The position numbers and the translations under genes are program-made. From assembly GCF_002561455.1 (NCBI RefSeq), contig NZ_NTUP01000066.1, forward strand, positions 232,802 to 296,801: a stretch of 64,000 nt of DNA, read 5' to 3'. Below the pieces are notes generated by a model, which made no database searches, had not been told where the DNA came from, and worked only from the letters and a program-made list of their open reading frames with translations. Numbering within the stretch: position 1 is the first letter of the stretch; every line of letters starts with the position of its first letter. This DNA comes from Bacillus sp. AFS015802 (GTDB lineage: Bacteria > Bacillota > Bacilli > Bacillales > Bacillaceae_B). Of this stretch, positions 50,943 through 60,324 are shown in pieces.

Positions 50943-52010
50943 ATGCTCAATCAAACACCAAAAAGAATAAGGGATTATGGTGTAAAAATAGGAAAATTAG
51001 AAACAGGGTCCCAAAACTCGATCACGGATGTTAAAGGCGTGACGGTTGGTCATGTCACACTCAGTGATCACGACATGCAGACGGGAGTCACGGCCATCCT
51101 GCCTCATCAGGGCAATCTGTTCAAGGAAAAACTCATCGCTTCCACACATGTCATCAACGGGTTTGGCAAAACCATGGGCACGATCCAAATCAACGAACTG
51201 GGAACATTGGAAACTCCCATTCTATTAACGAACACATTGAGCATCGGAACAGCTGCCGATGCCCTGATCGATTATATGCTGGAGCAGAATCCCGAAATCG
51301 GCAGGACGACAGGAACCGTAAATCCCGTTGTCTGTGAGTGCAATGACATGTTTCTGAACGATATCAGAGCGCGTTTTGTGAAGAAGGATCATGTCCGGCA
51401 GGCACTTGAACACACCTCAGAACAGGTGGAGGAAGGGGCGGTCGGCGCCGGAACCGGCATGCTTTGTTATTCCTTGAAAGGCGGTATCGGGACGGCTTCA
51501 AGGATCATGAAGATGAGTCACGGTACCTACACGATGGGAGTGCTCGTCTTAACAAACTTCGGTATCCTGAGCGACCTGACCGTGAATGGAAGAGCGGTCG
51601 GTGAAGAACTGAAAGAAGCTATTCTGGAATCACGGGAAGAACGGGACAAAGGTTCCGTCATCATCATTGCAGGGACGGACCTCCCCGTATCCGAAAGACA
51701 GCTCAACCGGATCATCAAGAGGTCGATCACGGGGTTATCCCGTACTGGTTCCATCATCACAACCGGGAGCGGTGAAGTGGCCCTAGGCTTCTCGACGGCG
51801 ACCAGGATCCCACATGACCAGACGTCTCAATGTATGTCCATCCCGATGATTCACGAAGAAGAGATTGACCTTGCTTTCCGGGCGATCGGGGAAGCGACGG
51901 AAGAAGCGGTCTTGAACTCCTTGATCACAGCGGGGCATGTAGTCGGCCGGGATGGGAACGAAAGGCCTGCATTAAAGGATTTATTGGAAATACACAATAT
52001 TAATCTATAA
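50943..52010 (+). CDS. P1 family peptidase (DmpA/BapA-like)
   Basis: The 355-residue Ntn-type enzyme matures by cleavage between Gly237 and Ser238 in DKGSVIIIAGTD; the released Ser is the nucleophile. Supporting pieces are VGHVTLSD, AVGAGTGML, GGIGTASR and TNFG. DmpA acts as L- and D-aminopeptidase, and BapA on beta-peptides. GGAGGG precedes. Substrate specificity unknown. Confidence 0.85.
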   Translation: MLNQTPKRIRDYGVKIGKLETGSQNSITDVKGVTVGHVTLSDHDMQTGVTAILPHQGNLFKEKLIASTHVINGFGKTMGTIQINELGTLETPILLTNTLSIGTAADALIDYMLEQNPEIGRTTGTVNPVVCECNDMFLNDIRARFVKKDHVRQALEHTSEQVEEGAVGAGTGMLCYSLKGGIGTASRIMKMSHGTYTMGVLVLTNFGILSDLTVNGRAVGEELKEAILESREERDKGSVIIIAGTDLPVSERQLNRIIKRSITGLSRTGSIITTGSGEVALGFSTATRIPHDQTSQCMSIPMIHEEEIDLAFRAIGEATEEAVLNSLITAGHVVGRDGNERPALKDLLEIHNINL

Positions 52011-52026
52011 ACGCTATGGAGGAAAT

Positions 52027-52518
52027 ATGGAATCAACGTTAATTATCATCCGTGGAAACTCGGGTAGTGGAAAAACAACGACGGCTAAACGTCTTCAACA
52101 GCATTTTGGCCGGGGCACTTTGCTGGTATCACAGGATGTCGTCAGACGCGACATGCTGAAGGTCCAGGACCGTGACGGCAATCTGTCTTTGGATTTGATC
52201 CGACAGATTGCTGAATATGGTAAAGGGAAATGTGAAGTGGTCATTGTAGAGGGGATCCTTTCCCAACAGCGATACGGTGACATGCTGAAGCAGCTGATCA
52301 ACTTCTATAAAGGGAATGCTCATACCTATTACTTTGATTTATCGTTTCAAGAAACCGTCCTTCGCCATAATGGCCGTGCGAAAAAAACAGAATTCGGGGA
52401 AGAATCTCTCCGTTCCTGGTGGAATCCGGAGGACTATCTCCGTGTGGATGGAGAAGTTCAATTGACAGATGAAATGACGCAGGATGAGATAGTGAAAATG
52501 ATTTTACAACAAATATGA
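52027..52518 (+). CDS. Small P-loop kinase
   Basis: The 163-residue protein has Walker A GNSGSGKT (10-17), a VVIVEGILSQQRY segment (about 72-84), a small lid (RHNGRAKKTEFGEE), and the ILQQI end. It resembles Bacillus zeta-toxin/uridine kinase-like small kinases. Substrate unknown. It is followed by a blasticidin-S-deaminase-like gene 16 bp later. Confidence 0.75.
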   Translation: MESTLIIIRGNSGSGKTTTAKRLQQHFGRGTLLVSQDVVRRDMLKVQDRDGNLSLDLIRQIAEYGKGKCEVVIVEGILSQQRYGDMLKQLINFYKGNAHTYYFDLSFQETVLRHNGRAKKTEFGEESLRSWWNPEDYLRVDGEVQLTDEMTQDEIVKMILQQI

Positions 52519-52534
52519 AAAAAGGGAGTGCATC

Positions 52535-52966
52535 ATGTTAAACGTTAAACCATTAGAAGATAGGGACTATGAATTAATCAAAGAAGCAGAAAGAGTCATA
52601 GAAACGAATTATAGTTACGGTCGGCATCACATCGGTTCAGCCGTGAGAGCAACATCCGGCAAGGTCTATGCAGCCGTCCACGTCGAAGCAAACGTCGGCC
52701 GGATCACCGTATGCGGTGAAGCGATGGCTCTCGGGAAATCCATCTCTGAAGGAGACCACGAATTTGAAACGATTGTCGCCGTAGCACACCCCCATCCTCA
52801 CGAAGACATCGAGAAATGCTGGGTCGTGGCACCTTGTGGGATGTGTCGGGAATTAATCAGTGACTACGGGACACAAATTGATGTCATCCTTTCTTATCGT
52901 GGTGAACTGGTGAAGTGTAGTGTGTTGGAATTGCTGCCTGAGAAATATGGGAATGAGATGGAGTAA
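52535..52966 (+). CDS. Blasticidin-S deaminase-like cytidine deaminase
   Basis: The 143-residue protein has the zinc deaminase set Cys60 with Glu62 (TVCGEAMALG) and Cys101/Cys104 (PCGMCRELISDYG). The pattern HHIGSAVRATSGKVYAAVH, VEANVGRITVC and LVKCSVLELLPEKY closely parallels Bacillus cereus blasticidin-S deaminase (BSR), from memory. It could detoxify blasticidin S or be an ordinary cytidine deaminase. Part of a kinase/BSR-like/GNAT/MBL cluster. Confidence 0.75.
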   Translation: MLNVKPLEDRDYELIKEAERVIETNYSYGRHHIGSAVRATSGKVYAAVHVEANVGRITVCGEAMALGKSISEGDHEFETIVAVAHPHPHEDIEKCWVVAPCGMCRELISDYGTQIDVILSYRGELVKCSVLELLPEKYGNEME

Positions 52967-53008
52967 TAAGAAGGGTTGGACCAACGGAGTCATTGCAGGA
53001 GGAGAGAA

Positions 53009-53482
53009 ATGGAGATTAGGAAAGTAACTCAAAGTGATGTGAAAGAGTTGGCCATATTTATGAATCAACTTGGCTATCCGACCAGTTTGGAGCAGATGAA
53101 GTCAAGAATGGCCCAAATCGATTCCAACCCTGATTATCTTACCTTAGTAGCTGAAGTGAAGGGGAAAGTGGCCGGAATGATTGGGCTGACGAAAGGATAT
53201 TACTACGAAATGGATGGCTGCTATGTGCGAATTGTCGCCCTGGTTGTCGATTCTGCATTTCGTAAATTGGGTGTTGGCCATGAATTAGTATCAGAAGCCG
53301 AGAGATGGGCCGGACATATTGGTGCTACAGGCATTGGGCTGAATAGCGGGAACAGGGAGGAGAGATTACAGGCACATGCTTTTTATCGCAAGAGAGGATA
53401 TGTGGCCAAGAGTACAGGATTTGCTAAAAGTCTAGATTCAAATGGAGAGAGGGAAACATACCATGATCCACTTCAAAAATGA
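53009..53482 (+). CDS. GNAT family N-acetyltransferase
   Basis: The product is about 157 residues with VDSAFRKLGVGHELVSEAERWA (about 83-104) as acetyl-CoA motif and HAFYRKRGY. AGGAGGAGAG precedes ATG 53009. It overlaps the next gene by 20 bases. Confidence 0.8.
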   Translation: MEIRKVTQSDVKELAIFMNQLGYPTSLEQMKSRMAQIDSNPDYLTLVAEVKGKVAGMIGLTKGYYYEMDGCYVRIVALVVDSAFRKLGVGHELVSEAERWAGHIGATGIGLNSGNREERLQAHAFYRKRGYVAKSTGFAKSLDSNGERETYHDPLQK

Positions 53483-54272
53483 TCATTTAATCGTTTTCAG
53501 AAGCTCATTATATCAGACCACATCCGCTGTCGTTAAAACCGACGACGTGATGATTCTGACTGATCCCAATTGGCTTCCAAATGAAGTCCAAGCCATTCGG
53601 GACTATGTGGATAGGGAACTTGGGAACAGGCAGCTATATATTATTTACACGCACAGTGATTTTGATCATATCATCGGATGCGGTGCTTTCCCGGAAGCGA
53701 AGGTAATCGCAACGGAAGAACTCAAAAATCATGAATATAAAAACGAAATTGTCCAAAAGATCCATCAGTTCGATCAACGGTATTATATAAAAAGAGACTA
53801 CGTGCCCCACTTTCCTCATGTGGACCACGCAATATCCTATGATGGTGAAAAGCTTGATCTGAGTGATCTTTCACTTACATTTTACAAAGCACCGGGCCAC
53901 ACACACGATGGTCTTTTCACGGTTGTAGAGCCCTTGGGTATCTTTTTATCAGGGGACTATTTATCTGATGTCGAGTTTCCGTTTATATTCAGCAGTTACA
54001 TAGATTATAAGAATACGTTGAAAAAAGCAGAATCAATCCTGCGGGATCATACGGTCCACATTCATGTACCAGGTCACGGTTCGGTGACGGAGGACCCTGC
54101 AGAAGTGGAACGTAGAATGGAGGAATCGACCTATTATATAGACAACCTTTTACAGGATAGTGACAACGTCGAAGCCTTTTACCGGGAACGGTATGCTTTT
54201 TTTGAAGGAATGAAGAATATTCATTCTGAGAACATCGAGATGGCAAAGAAAGAGACGGAAAGGTCCGATTAG
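53463..54272 (+). CDS. Metallo-beta-lactamase fold hydrolase
   Basis: The product is about 269 residues. The metal site is THSDFDH (His64, Asp66, Asp68, His69), with later APGHTHDG, FLSGDYLSD and HVPGHGSV. It resembles the 19456 protein in fold only. GAGAGGG precedes ATG 53463. Confidence 0.8.
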   Translation: MIHFKNDHLIVFRSSLYQTTSAVVKTDDVMILTDPNWLPNEVQAIRDYVDRELGNRQLYIIYTHSDFDHIIGCGAFPEAKVIATEELKNHEYKNEIVQKIHQFDQRYYIKRDYVPHFPHVDHAISYDGEKLDLSDLSLTFYKAPGHTHDGLFTVVEPLGIFLSGDYLSDVEFPFIFSSYIDYKNTLKKAESILRDHTVHIHVPGHGSVTEDPAEVERRMEESTYYIDNLLQDSDNVEAFYRERYAFFEGMKNIHSENIEMAKKETERSD

Positions 54273-54326
54273 AGCCCTGATATCAGAACAAATTCATAGG
54301 AAAGCAACAAAAGAGGGGGGATATCA

Positions 54327-54884
54327 TTGAAACTCATACTACTATTCGGACCCCAAGCCGTTGGGAAAATGACGGTAGGACAAGAATTGGAAAAAAGAAC
54401 AGAACTGAAACTATTTCATAACCATATGACCATCGAATTACTCCAACCCTTCTTTGGGTTCACTGAAGAAATGTGGAGGATATGCAACTTGTTGAGAGAA
54501 GAAGTCTTTGAAGCTTTCGCGAAAACGGATCAGTACGGGATGATTTATACCTTCATGTGGGCATTCAACGAAGAAGAGGACTGGAAATGGGTCGAGAAGG
54601 TCTCAAACATTTTCGAGTCCAACGGGGCAGAAGTATATTTCGTGGAGCTTGAATCCGACCTCGAGGTGAGGCTGCAAAGGAACATTACTCCGAACCGTCT
54701 GCAGCATAAACCGTCGAAGCGTAATATTGAAGACTCCGAGAAACGTTTGCTCGCTTCCCTGGACACACTTCGTCTGAATTCAATTGAAGGGGAAATAGAA
54801 AGAGAGAATTATATCAAGATCAATAATACGGATATGAGGCCCGAAGAGGTTGCTGAAATCATTATTAATAGATTTCAGCTGTGA
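54327..54884 (+). CDS. Small P-loop kinase (shikimate-kinase-like fold)
   Basis: The 185-residue protein starts at TTG with GAGGGGGG. Walker A is GPQAVGKM (8-15), where Met replaces the usual Ser/Thr, a feature of a defined group of small Firmicutes kinases. Also present are FHNHMTIELLQPFFG and a lid region with NRLQHKPSKRN. Substrate unknown. Confidence 0.7.
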   Translation: MKLILLFGPQAVGKMTVGQELEKRTELKLFHNHMTIELLQPFFGFTEEMWRICNLLREEVFEAFAKTDQYGMIYTFMWAFNEEEDWKWVEKVSNIFESNGAEVYFVELESDLEVRLQRNITPNRLQHKPSKRNIEDSEKRLLASLDTLRLNSIEGEIERENYIKINNTDMRPEEVAEIIINRFQL

Positions 54885-54968
54885 ATAATAAAATGTGCCC
54901 TTCAACTAAGAACATTTAACGCCAACTGAAGAACCACAATGTGCTAAACAGGAAGATTAGGAGGACCT

Positions 54969-55565
54969 ATGAAAACCAATATCTTTCAATCCCCACCAAC
55001 ATTAGAAAACGAGAGAATAAAATTGATTCCCCTGGAGGCTCACCATTCAGCTGCGCTTCTTGAAGTGAACGATCCGGAGATCTGGCGTTTTATGCTGACG
55101 GAAATCACTACCTTCGAACAAATGGAACAATGGGTAACTGCCGCCATCCGGTTGCGGGACCAACAGACTGCCATTCCTTTTGCCGTAGTGTTAAAAGAAC
55201 AGAATAAGATCATCGGGTCTACCAGATTATTCGAAATCAACTTCACACAAAAATCGTGTGAGCTCGGTTCCACCTGGTACAGCAAAGACCATCAAAGGTC
55301 CTTCGTGAATTCCAATTGTAAAAATCTGATCCTCCGCTATTGTTTTGAAACACTTGGGATGATGCGGGTTCAGATCAAAACAGATGAAAGGAATCTCCGT
55401 TCCCAGAAAGCGATTGAAAGAATAGGGGCTGTGAAAGAGGGAGTTTTGAGGAAAGAAAGGATCCTGTCAGGGGGATATGTCCGGAATGCCGTTGTTTACT
55501 CGATCATTGATGAGGAGTGGCCGACCATAAAGGAAGGATTTGCTTTGAGGGATTCGAACTATTGA
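54969..55565 (+). CDS. GNAT family N-acetyltransferase, RimJ/RimL-like
   Basis: The 198-residue protein follows the RimJ/RimL group: NERIKLIPLEAHHSAALLEVND at the start, SCELGSTWYSKDHQRSFVNS, and TDERNLRSQKAIERIGAVKEGVLRKE, the classical end. Probably acetylates an N-terminus or small molecule. Followed by another GNAT. Confidence 0.8.
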   Translation: MKTNIFQSPPTLENERIKLIPLEAHHSAALLEVNDPEIWRFMLTEITTFEQMEQWVTAAIRLRDQQTAIPFAVVLKEQNKIIGSTRLFEINFTQKSCELGSTWYSKDHQRSFVNSNCKNLILRYCFETLGMMRVQIKTDERNLRSQKAIERIGAVKEGVLRKERILSGGYVRNAVVYSIIDEEWPTIKEGFALRDSNY

Positions 55566-55579
55566 ACGGTGGTGAAGCG

Positions 55580-56137
55580 ATGAATCAATCTCCTCTTATA
55601 GAAGGAAAACAAGTTCTCCTCAGGAAGCCAAAAGATGGTGACATCATGGACCGCTTCAGGTGTGGCAGAACGAAAGAAATCGTCAGGATGTATGGTGGCG
55701 ATACAAGAAACCTCAAACCATTTACGATGGAAGAGGCCAAAATGTTCGTTGATAAGATTTTAACTAGTCAATACAACTGGTGTATTGAATACATGGGGCA
55801 TTGTGTTGGGCAGGCGAGACTCACCGTCAATGAGGAAGATCAACGCGCACGGTTCGCCATTGGAATATTCAATCCTTCCGTTTTAGGAAAAGGGTTGGGG
55901 ACAGAAGTCACTAAACTGCTTGTGTCATTCGCATTTGAAGAATTAAGGTTACATAGGGTTGATCTGAGGGTGTTGGAGTACAATCACAGGGCAATCTCCT
56001 GCTATAAAAAGTGCGGGTTTGTAATAGAAGGGGTTGAACGGGAAGGGGCGTTGATAGAAGGGAAGTTTGAGACGGATGTGTTTATGAGTATTTTGGATAG
56101 GGAGTACAACGACATAAAAGACAAGGGACACATCTGA
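55580..56137 (+). CDS. GNAT family N-acetyltransferase
   Basis: The product is about 185 residues with FAIGIFNPSVLGKGLGTEVTKLL (about 92-114) and VLEYNHRAISCYKKCGFVIEGV. GGTGGTGAAG precedes the ATG 55580. Close to the RimL-like GNAT (15 bp), so possibly one transcript. Confidence 0.8.
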   Translation: MNQSPLIEGKQVLLRKPKDGDIMDRFRCGRTKEIVRMYGGDTRNLKPFTMEEAKMFVDKILTSQYNWCIEYMGHCVGQARLTVNEEDQRARFAIGIFNPSVLGKGLGTEVTKLLVSFAFEELRLHRVDLRVLEYNHRAISCYKKCGFVIEGVEREGALIEGKFETDVFMSILDREYNDIKDKGHI

Positions 56138-56164
56138 CCTCTATTATAAAGAAAGGAGATGAGA

Positions 56165-56584
56165 ATGTTGGGGTTTATGACAACCTTTTTTCTGAAAATC
56201 CTATTCATTATAGGCATTTATGCCGTTTTCGTCTCCTTGTTTCATCATGTAACCAGCAGGTGGCTGGGTATACAGAAGAGGAAGTATTTTTCTCACGAGA
56301 TGATTAATGATCAGCACGAAAAAGGAGATAAACGATTAGGATATTTGACTGTGCTGGCAATGATATCCGGGTTCATTGTGGTGGTAAGCACTGACTACGA
56401 AAGCAGGTATTTGCGACCGTATTTGATCATCGGTTTCTTTTTCATTGGGAGGCTATTATGGAAGTCTTATATGGAGAGGAAATGGACGCACGATAAAAGG
56501 GAGCACACCTATACACTAATGGAGGCGGGATTTTATACTGTTTTGTTAATTGCTACTTTCACGACAGATGTTTGGCTGTTTTAA
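56165..56584 (+). CDS. DUF4181 family membrane protein 2
   Basis: The 139-residue protein resembles the 50506 protein: TSRWLGIQKRKYFSHEMINDQHEKGDKR and SYMERKWTHDKREHTYTLMEAGFY. ATG 56165 has AAAGGAG seven bases upstream. Function unknown. It overlaps or abuts the DinB-like gene. Confidence 0.7.
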   Translation: MLGFMTTFFLKILFIIGIYAVFVSLFHHVTSRWLGIQKRKYFSHEMINDQHEKGDKRLGYLTVLAMISGFIVVVSTDYESRYLRPYLIIGFFFIGRLLWKSYMERKWTHDKREHTYTLMEAGFYTVLLIATFTTDVWLF

Positions 56585-56615
56585 GCAATATAGTGCAAGA
56601 GAGGGGGAGAGTCTT

Positions 56616-57077
56616 ATTCAGATTGATTGGTTAATCAACAAATTTGATGAATTAGAAAATAGAATGTTAAAAGCAATCGCTCAATTGACGGATGAACAAG
56701 TGAATTGGAGACCTGGAAACACCGGGCATAGTGTAGCGACACTTATTCGACACATTGATGGAAATATCAAAGAAAGAATTTACAAGGGAATATGTAAAGG
56801 AACATTTATCAGGAATCGTGAAGATGAGTTCAAGCCTCTGTATATTCCTAAAGTAGATTTAGAAAAAATGGTTATTGATCAATTTCAATTCGTAATCGAA
56901 ACCATAAATGAAATGTCTGAGGAATCTCTCCTCGAAACTCAATTAGTCAGAGGAAGAGAACGTACCAATCTGGAAGTTCTACATCAATGTGCTGCCCACT
57001 TTTCTGAACATATGGGACAAATATTGTACATCGCTAAGCTATGTTTGAAAGACGAATATACATCCACTTCAATTTAA
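56616..57077 (+). CDS. DUF1572/DinB-like protein, start probably ATT
   Basis: The product has helices with His in GHSVATLIRHIDGN and QCAAHFSEHMGQILYIAK, the DUF1572/DinB pattern. A strong GAGAGGGGGAGAG (56598-56610) lies just before ATT 56616 with suitable spacing, while in-frame ATGs (56550, 56568) lie inside the preceding gene with no ribosome binding site. The ATT start is therefore inferred. Confidence 0.65.
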   Translation: MQIDWLINKFDELENRMLKAIAQLTDEQVNWRPGNTGHSVATLIRHIDGNIKERIYKGICKGTFIRNREDEFKPLYIPKVDLEKMVIDQFQFVIETINEMSEESLLETQLVRGRERTNLEVLHQCAAHFSEHMGQILYIAKLCLKDEYTSTSI

Positions 57078-57097
57078 GAAAATAAGGAGACACCACT

Positions 57098-58003
57098 ATG
57101 GCCAATCTCAAGGACGGAGAATTCACAGTACATCTTAATGGAATCAATCACTGGGTGAAAATTGAAGGAGCTGAAAACCAAACCATTCCCCTTATCCTTA
57201 TCCACGGGGGACCAGGTGGAAATCATTATGTGTTTGAAAGAACGGCAGGTCCATTATTGGCGAAAAGCAGGACGATTATTTACTATGAGCAGCGAGGGTG
57301 TGGCCGTTCAGATAGGCCGGAATCAGATGATGATTATTCGATTGACTTATTGATAAAGGACTTCAAGGAATTGAAGAAATGGTTAAGTGCTGAAAAGGTC
57401 GACCTTCTCGGATACTCATTTGGAGGAGAACTGGCTCTTGAAATCACCAATTACTTTCCTGAAGAGATTCATCAACTCATCCTGTCAGCCCCAAGTCTTC
57501 TACAAACCGTTATTCAAAAAATGGTCCAAGTAACCGGATTTATGTCTATCGGCGAATCCGATCTATTCAATCGATTAACAGAGGATATTCAAACAGGAGC
57601 AACTCTCGAAGCAATTTATAACGGGGTTTGGGAAATGGTGAGCCCCGAACTGGTGGACCTTTTATTATTTGAAGATCAGGAGATTGCCAGGAAAAATCGC
57701 GGGTTGTGGGAGGAAAGCCATCTCGTTAACTCAGGGCTGATGAGCCGTGCCCTAATGAACAGTCCAGTAAAGGTCCCCCTTCTGGACCGTCTCAAGGAGA
57801 TCCAGCACAAGACACTCATTCTGACAGGAGTCTTCGATCGAAATACGGGCGTTCCCATCTCGAAATTGATTCATACAAACCTGCCATATAGCAGGCTGGT
57901 CCTTTTTGAGGAGAGTGCCCATTTTCCTGACCTGGAAGAAACAGAGAGGTTTGTGAAGGAAATCAAAATGTTTTTGGATAAGAGGCATAGCCAAAAAAAG
58001 TGA
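57098..58003 (+). CDS. Alpha/beta hydrolase (proline-iminopeptidase-like)
   Basis: The 301-residue protein has HGGPGG (36-41), EQRGCGRS (about 64-71), nucleophile Ser107 in GYSFGG, Asp in TGVFDRN and His in ESAHFPD. This is the prolyl aminopeptidase/epoxide-hydrolase-like family. AAGGAG precedes the ATG. Likely part of one operon with the DinB-like gene. Confidence 0.8.
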   Translation: MANLKDGEFTVHLNGINHWVKIEGAENQTIPLILIHGGPGGNHYVFERTAGPLLAKSRTIIYYEQRGCGRSDRPESDDDYSIDLLIKDFKELKKWLSAEKVDLLGYSFGGELALEITNYFPEEIHQLILSAPSLLQTVIQKMVQVTGFMSIGESDLFNRLTEDIQTGATLEAIYNGVWEMVSPELVDLLLFEDQEIARKNRGLWEESHLVNSGLMSRALMNSPVKVPLLDRLKEIQHKTLILTGVFDRNTGVPISKLIHTNLPYSRLVLFEESAHFPDLEETERFVKEIKMFLDKRHSQKK

Positions 58004-58013
58004 GGTATTAATA

Positions 58014-58568
58014 ATGAATCAAACGGAACTTAAGGTAGTAATCGGAGCAGGAGAATATCATAATAATCCCGGTTGGCTGCATACACAGGAAGATGAGCTG
58101 GACTTACTGGATGAAACGACGTGGGAAAGCATGTTCAAAGGAAGCTCGATTTCCGCTATTTTAGCTGAGCATGTATGGGAACACCTTACATATGAAGAAG
58201 GACTGCAGGCAGCAAAGATATGTATGAAGTACCTTAAGCCGTCCGGGTACATCCGCTGTGCTGTGCCGGATGGGTATTTTCCTGATGAAACTTATCAAAA
58301 GGTGGTCCAAGTAGGAGGACCCGGGCCGGAAGATCATCCTGCTGCCAGTCATAAAATCGTCTACAACTACAGCTTGTTATCAGAAGTATTTGAAGCGGCC
58401 GGGTTTGAAGTGAAATTGCTTGAGTATTTTGATGAGAAGGGACAGTTTCATGAAAATGGATGGGAAGGCACTGACGGGGTCATTTTTCGTTCTAAGAAGT
58501 ATGACCCGCGAAATCAGGGTGAAAAGCTAGCTGCTCCTTCACTCATCCTTGATGCCTGTAAAAACTGA
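58014..58568 (+). CDS. SAM-dependent methyltransferase-like protein
   Basis: The 184-residue protein has a motif-I-like VVIGAGEYHNNPGWL and ISAILAEHVWEHLTYEEGLQAAK with KPSGYIRCAVPDGYFPDE, in the COG4627-like methyltransferase group. The methyl acceptor is unknown. It starts ten bases after the hydrolase. Confidence 0.7.
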   Translation: MNQTELKVVIGAGEYHNNPGWLHTQEDELDLLDETTWESMFKGSSISAILAEHVWEHLTYEEGLQAAKICMKYLKPSGYIRCAVPDGYFPDETYQKVVQVGGPGPEDHPAASHKIVYNYSLLSEVFEAAGFEVKLLEYFDEKGQFHENGWEGTDGVIFRSKKYDPRNQGEKLAAPSLILDACKN

Positions 58569-58581
58569 CCCCATGTTTTTT

Positions 58582-59322
58582 TTATAATGTCTGCCCATTA
58601 TCGACAATCATCACTTGTCCAGTGAGCGAATCTTGTGTGAGCTGGAAAAGGATGGCATCGGCAATGTCGTCGGGTGTGGAGATTCTCATAAGCGGTAATG
58701 TCCCGGCGAGTTGATGCATCATGTCATGATTTCCTTCCCACCATCTTGTATCAACGGCACCAGGGGAGATGCAATTGACACGTATGTGTGGGGCGAGGGC
58801 AATGGCCAGTGAACGGGTCATCGTGTGGATGGCCGATTTTGTTGCGGCATAGGGGATGGATGAGCCGATGCCGGTTACACCCGCCACACTTCCCATATTG
58901 ACGATCACTCCTGATGATTGTTTCTTCATATGGGGGGCAACCGCTTTAATACAGTGAAACATCCCTTTGACATTGACGTTGAAAAGGGTATCCCACACAT
59001 CACTTGATACTGAGTCCAGGTCATCCATGGAAATGTGGGCCGTGATGCTCGCGTTGTTGACCAAACCATCCACCTTTCCGAAGGTGCCAAGTGTTTCTGT
59101 CACCAGATTTTCCACTTCTGCTTCGATCCCTACATTTGCCTGAATCGCAGCGGCTGTCCCTCCCAGCTGTTGGATGGAGCGAACGACATCTGTTGCTTCA
59201 GTTTCCGACCGGCTGTAATTGACCACCACTTTCGCACCGGCCGCGGCTAATTTCAGTGCGGTTGCCCTTCCGATTCCCGTACCGCCGCCCGTAATGATCA
59301 TGACTTTATCCTTCAGTTCCAT
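58582..59322 (-). CDS. Short-chain dehydrogenase/reductase
   Basis: The 246-residue SDR has the cofactor motif TGGGTGIG (11-18), NNA in GLVNNASI, catalytic Ser135 and Tyr148-x3-Lys152 (YAATK). Asn/Ser at positions 35-38 (VNYSRS) suggests NADP(H) use. Family: FabG-like. Divergent from a LysR gene that may control it. Confidence 0.85.
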   Translation of the reverse strand: MELKDKVMIITGGGTGIGRATALKLAAAGAKVVVNYSRSETEATDVVRSIQQLGGTAAAIQANVGIEAEVENLVTETLGTFGKVDGLVNNASITAHISMDDLDSVSSDVWDTLFNVNVKGMFHCIKAVAPHMKKQSSGVIVNMGSVAGVTGIGSSIPYAATKSAIHTMTRSLAIALAPHIRVNCISPGAVDTRWWEGNHDMMHQLAGTLPLMRISTPDDIADAILFQLTQDSLTGQVMIVDNGQTL

Positions 59323-59385
59323 TTTTTCTCATCCTCTCCATTTCTTATAAATCTATTATGCTTATAAAGCGGAGAAGAGTATAAT
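59323..59385. promoter_or_regulatory. Divergent SDR/LysR promoter region
   Basis: TATAAT (59380-59385) with a weak TTATGC upstream fits the LysR gene. CTTATAA...TTATAAAG (59344-59369) forms an inverted A/T-rich site that could bind the LysR protein. Low confidence. Confidence 0.35.
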
Positions 59386-59441
59386 ACAGAATAATGAAGG
59401 TGATATCATTTTAAATGATATCCAGGACGGGAGTGAGGGTA

Positions 59442-60266
59442 TTGGAAAGTCATGATCTGAGGATCTTCAAAGCTGTGGCGGATCTCGGGTCCATATCGGC
59501 CGCTGCTGAAAAGTTAGGATACGTACAGCCAAATGTCAGTCAGCGGATCAAGGGGCTGGAAGAAGAGCTTGGTGTCCGGCTATTGAAGCGAACCAACCGG
59601 GGAGTGACCCTCACCACTGAAGGTACCTCATTATTAGAATACACTGAGCAAATCCTGCACTTGATGGAGGAAGCGAAGACTTTCATTAACCCGTCGAAAT
59701 GGAGGGAATCCCTGACGATCGGGGCATCTCAGACTATTTCTGCCGTTAAAATACCACAGCTGTTCACCGCATTTCTACAAGCACATCACACCATAGACCT
59801 GAAATTGAAAACACAGGATAAGCAAAAGCTGCAGGACATGCTTTACTACGGTGAACTTGATGGCTTATTCCTCCATGGTCCATATCGCGATGATCAATTC
59901 GAAGCGGTGCATTCCTATTTCGAGGAGATCGTCCTTCTTTCATCAAGAAATCGGCCACCTGGTAAGGAACCGCTATTACTTGTCAATAGTGATCCTTCAT
60001 GCATCTATCGGAACAAAACATTACACCTGTTTGAGGGGAAAGACCCGTTGATCATGGAGCTTGACTCCCTGGAATCGATCCTGCAGGCGGTAGAAGACGG
60101 ATTGGGTATGAGTATACTCCCGTCAAGCGTGATGAAAAACCGGAATGGTCTCCATTCTGAGCCACTACCTGAAAAAATCAGGATAGATTTTCTGATCAGG
60201 AAAAGGAAACAGAAACGGAAGAGCCTGGTGGCATTCATTCTCTTTTTATCTTCTCTTGAAAAGTAA
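59442..60266 (+). CDS. LysR family transcriptional regulator
   Basis: The product is about 274 residues. The N-terminal winged HTH (FKAVADLGSISAAAEKLGYVQPNVSQRIKGLEEELGVRLLKRTNRGVTLT) is complete, and the C-terminal effector domain is somewhat short. TTG 59442 with GGGAGTGAGG is preferred over the upstream ATG 59415. Probably regulates the divergent SDR. Confidence 0.85.
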   Translation: MESHDLRIFKAVADLGSISAAAEKLGYVQPNVSQRIKGLEEELGVRLLKRTNRGVTLTTEGTSLLEYTEQILHLMEEAKTFINPSKWRESLTIGASQTISAVKIPQLFTAFLQAHHTIDLKLKTQDKQKLQDMLYYGELDGLFLHGPYRDDQFEAVHSYFEEIVLLSSRNRPPGKEPLLLVNSDPSCIYRNKTLHLFEGKDPLIMELDSLESILQAVEDGLGMSILPSSVMKNRNGLHSEPLPEKIRIDFLIRKRKQKRKSLVAFILFLSSLEK

Positions 60267-60324
60267 AATATTGAAAAGTTTACAACAATATGATAATTTA
60301 ATTAGAAATAAGGGGTGGATACAC

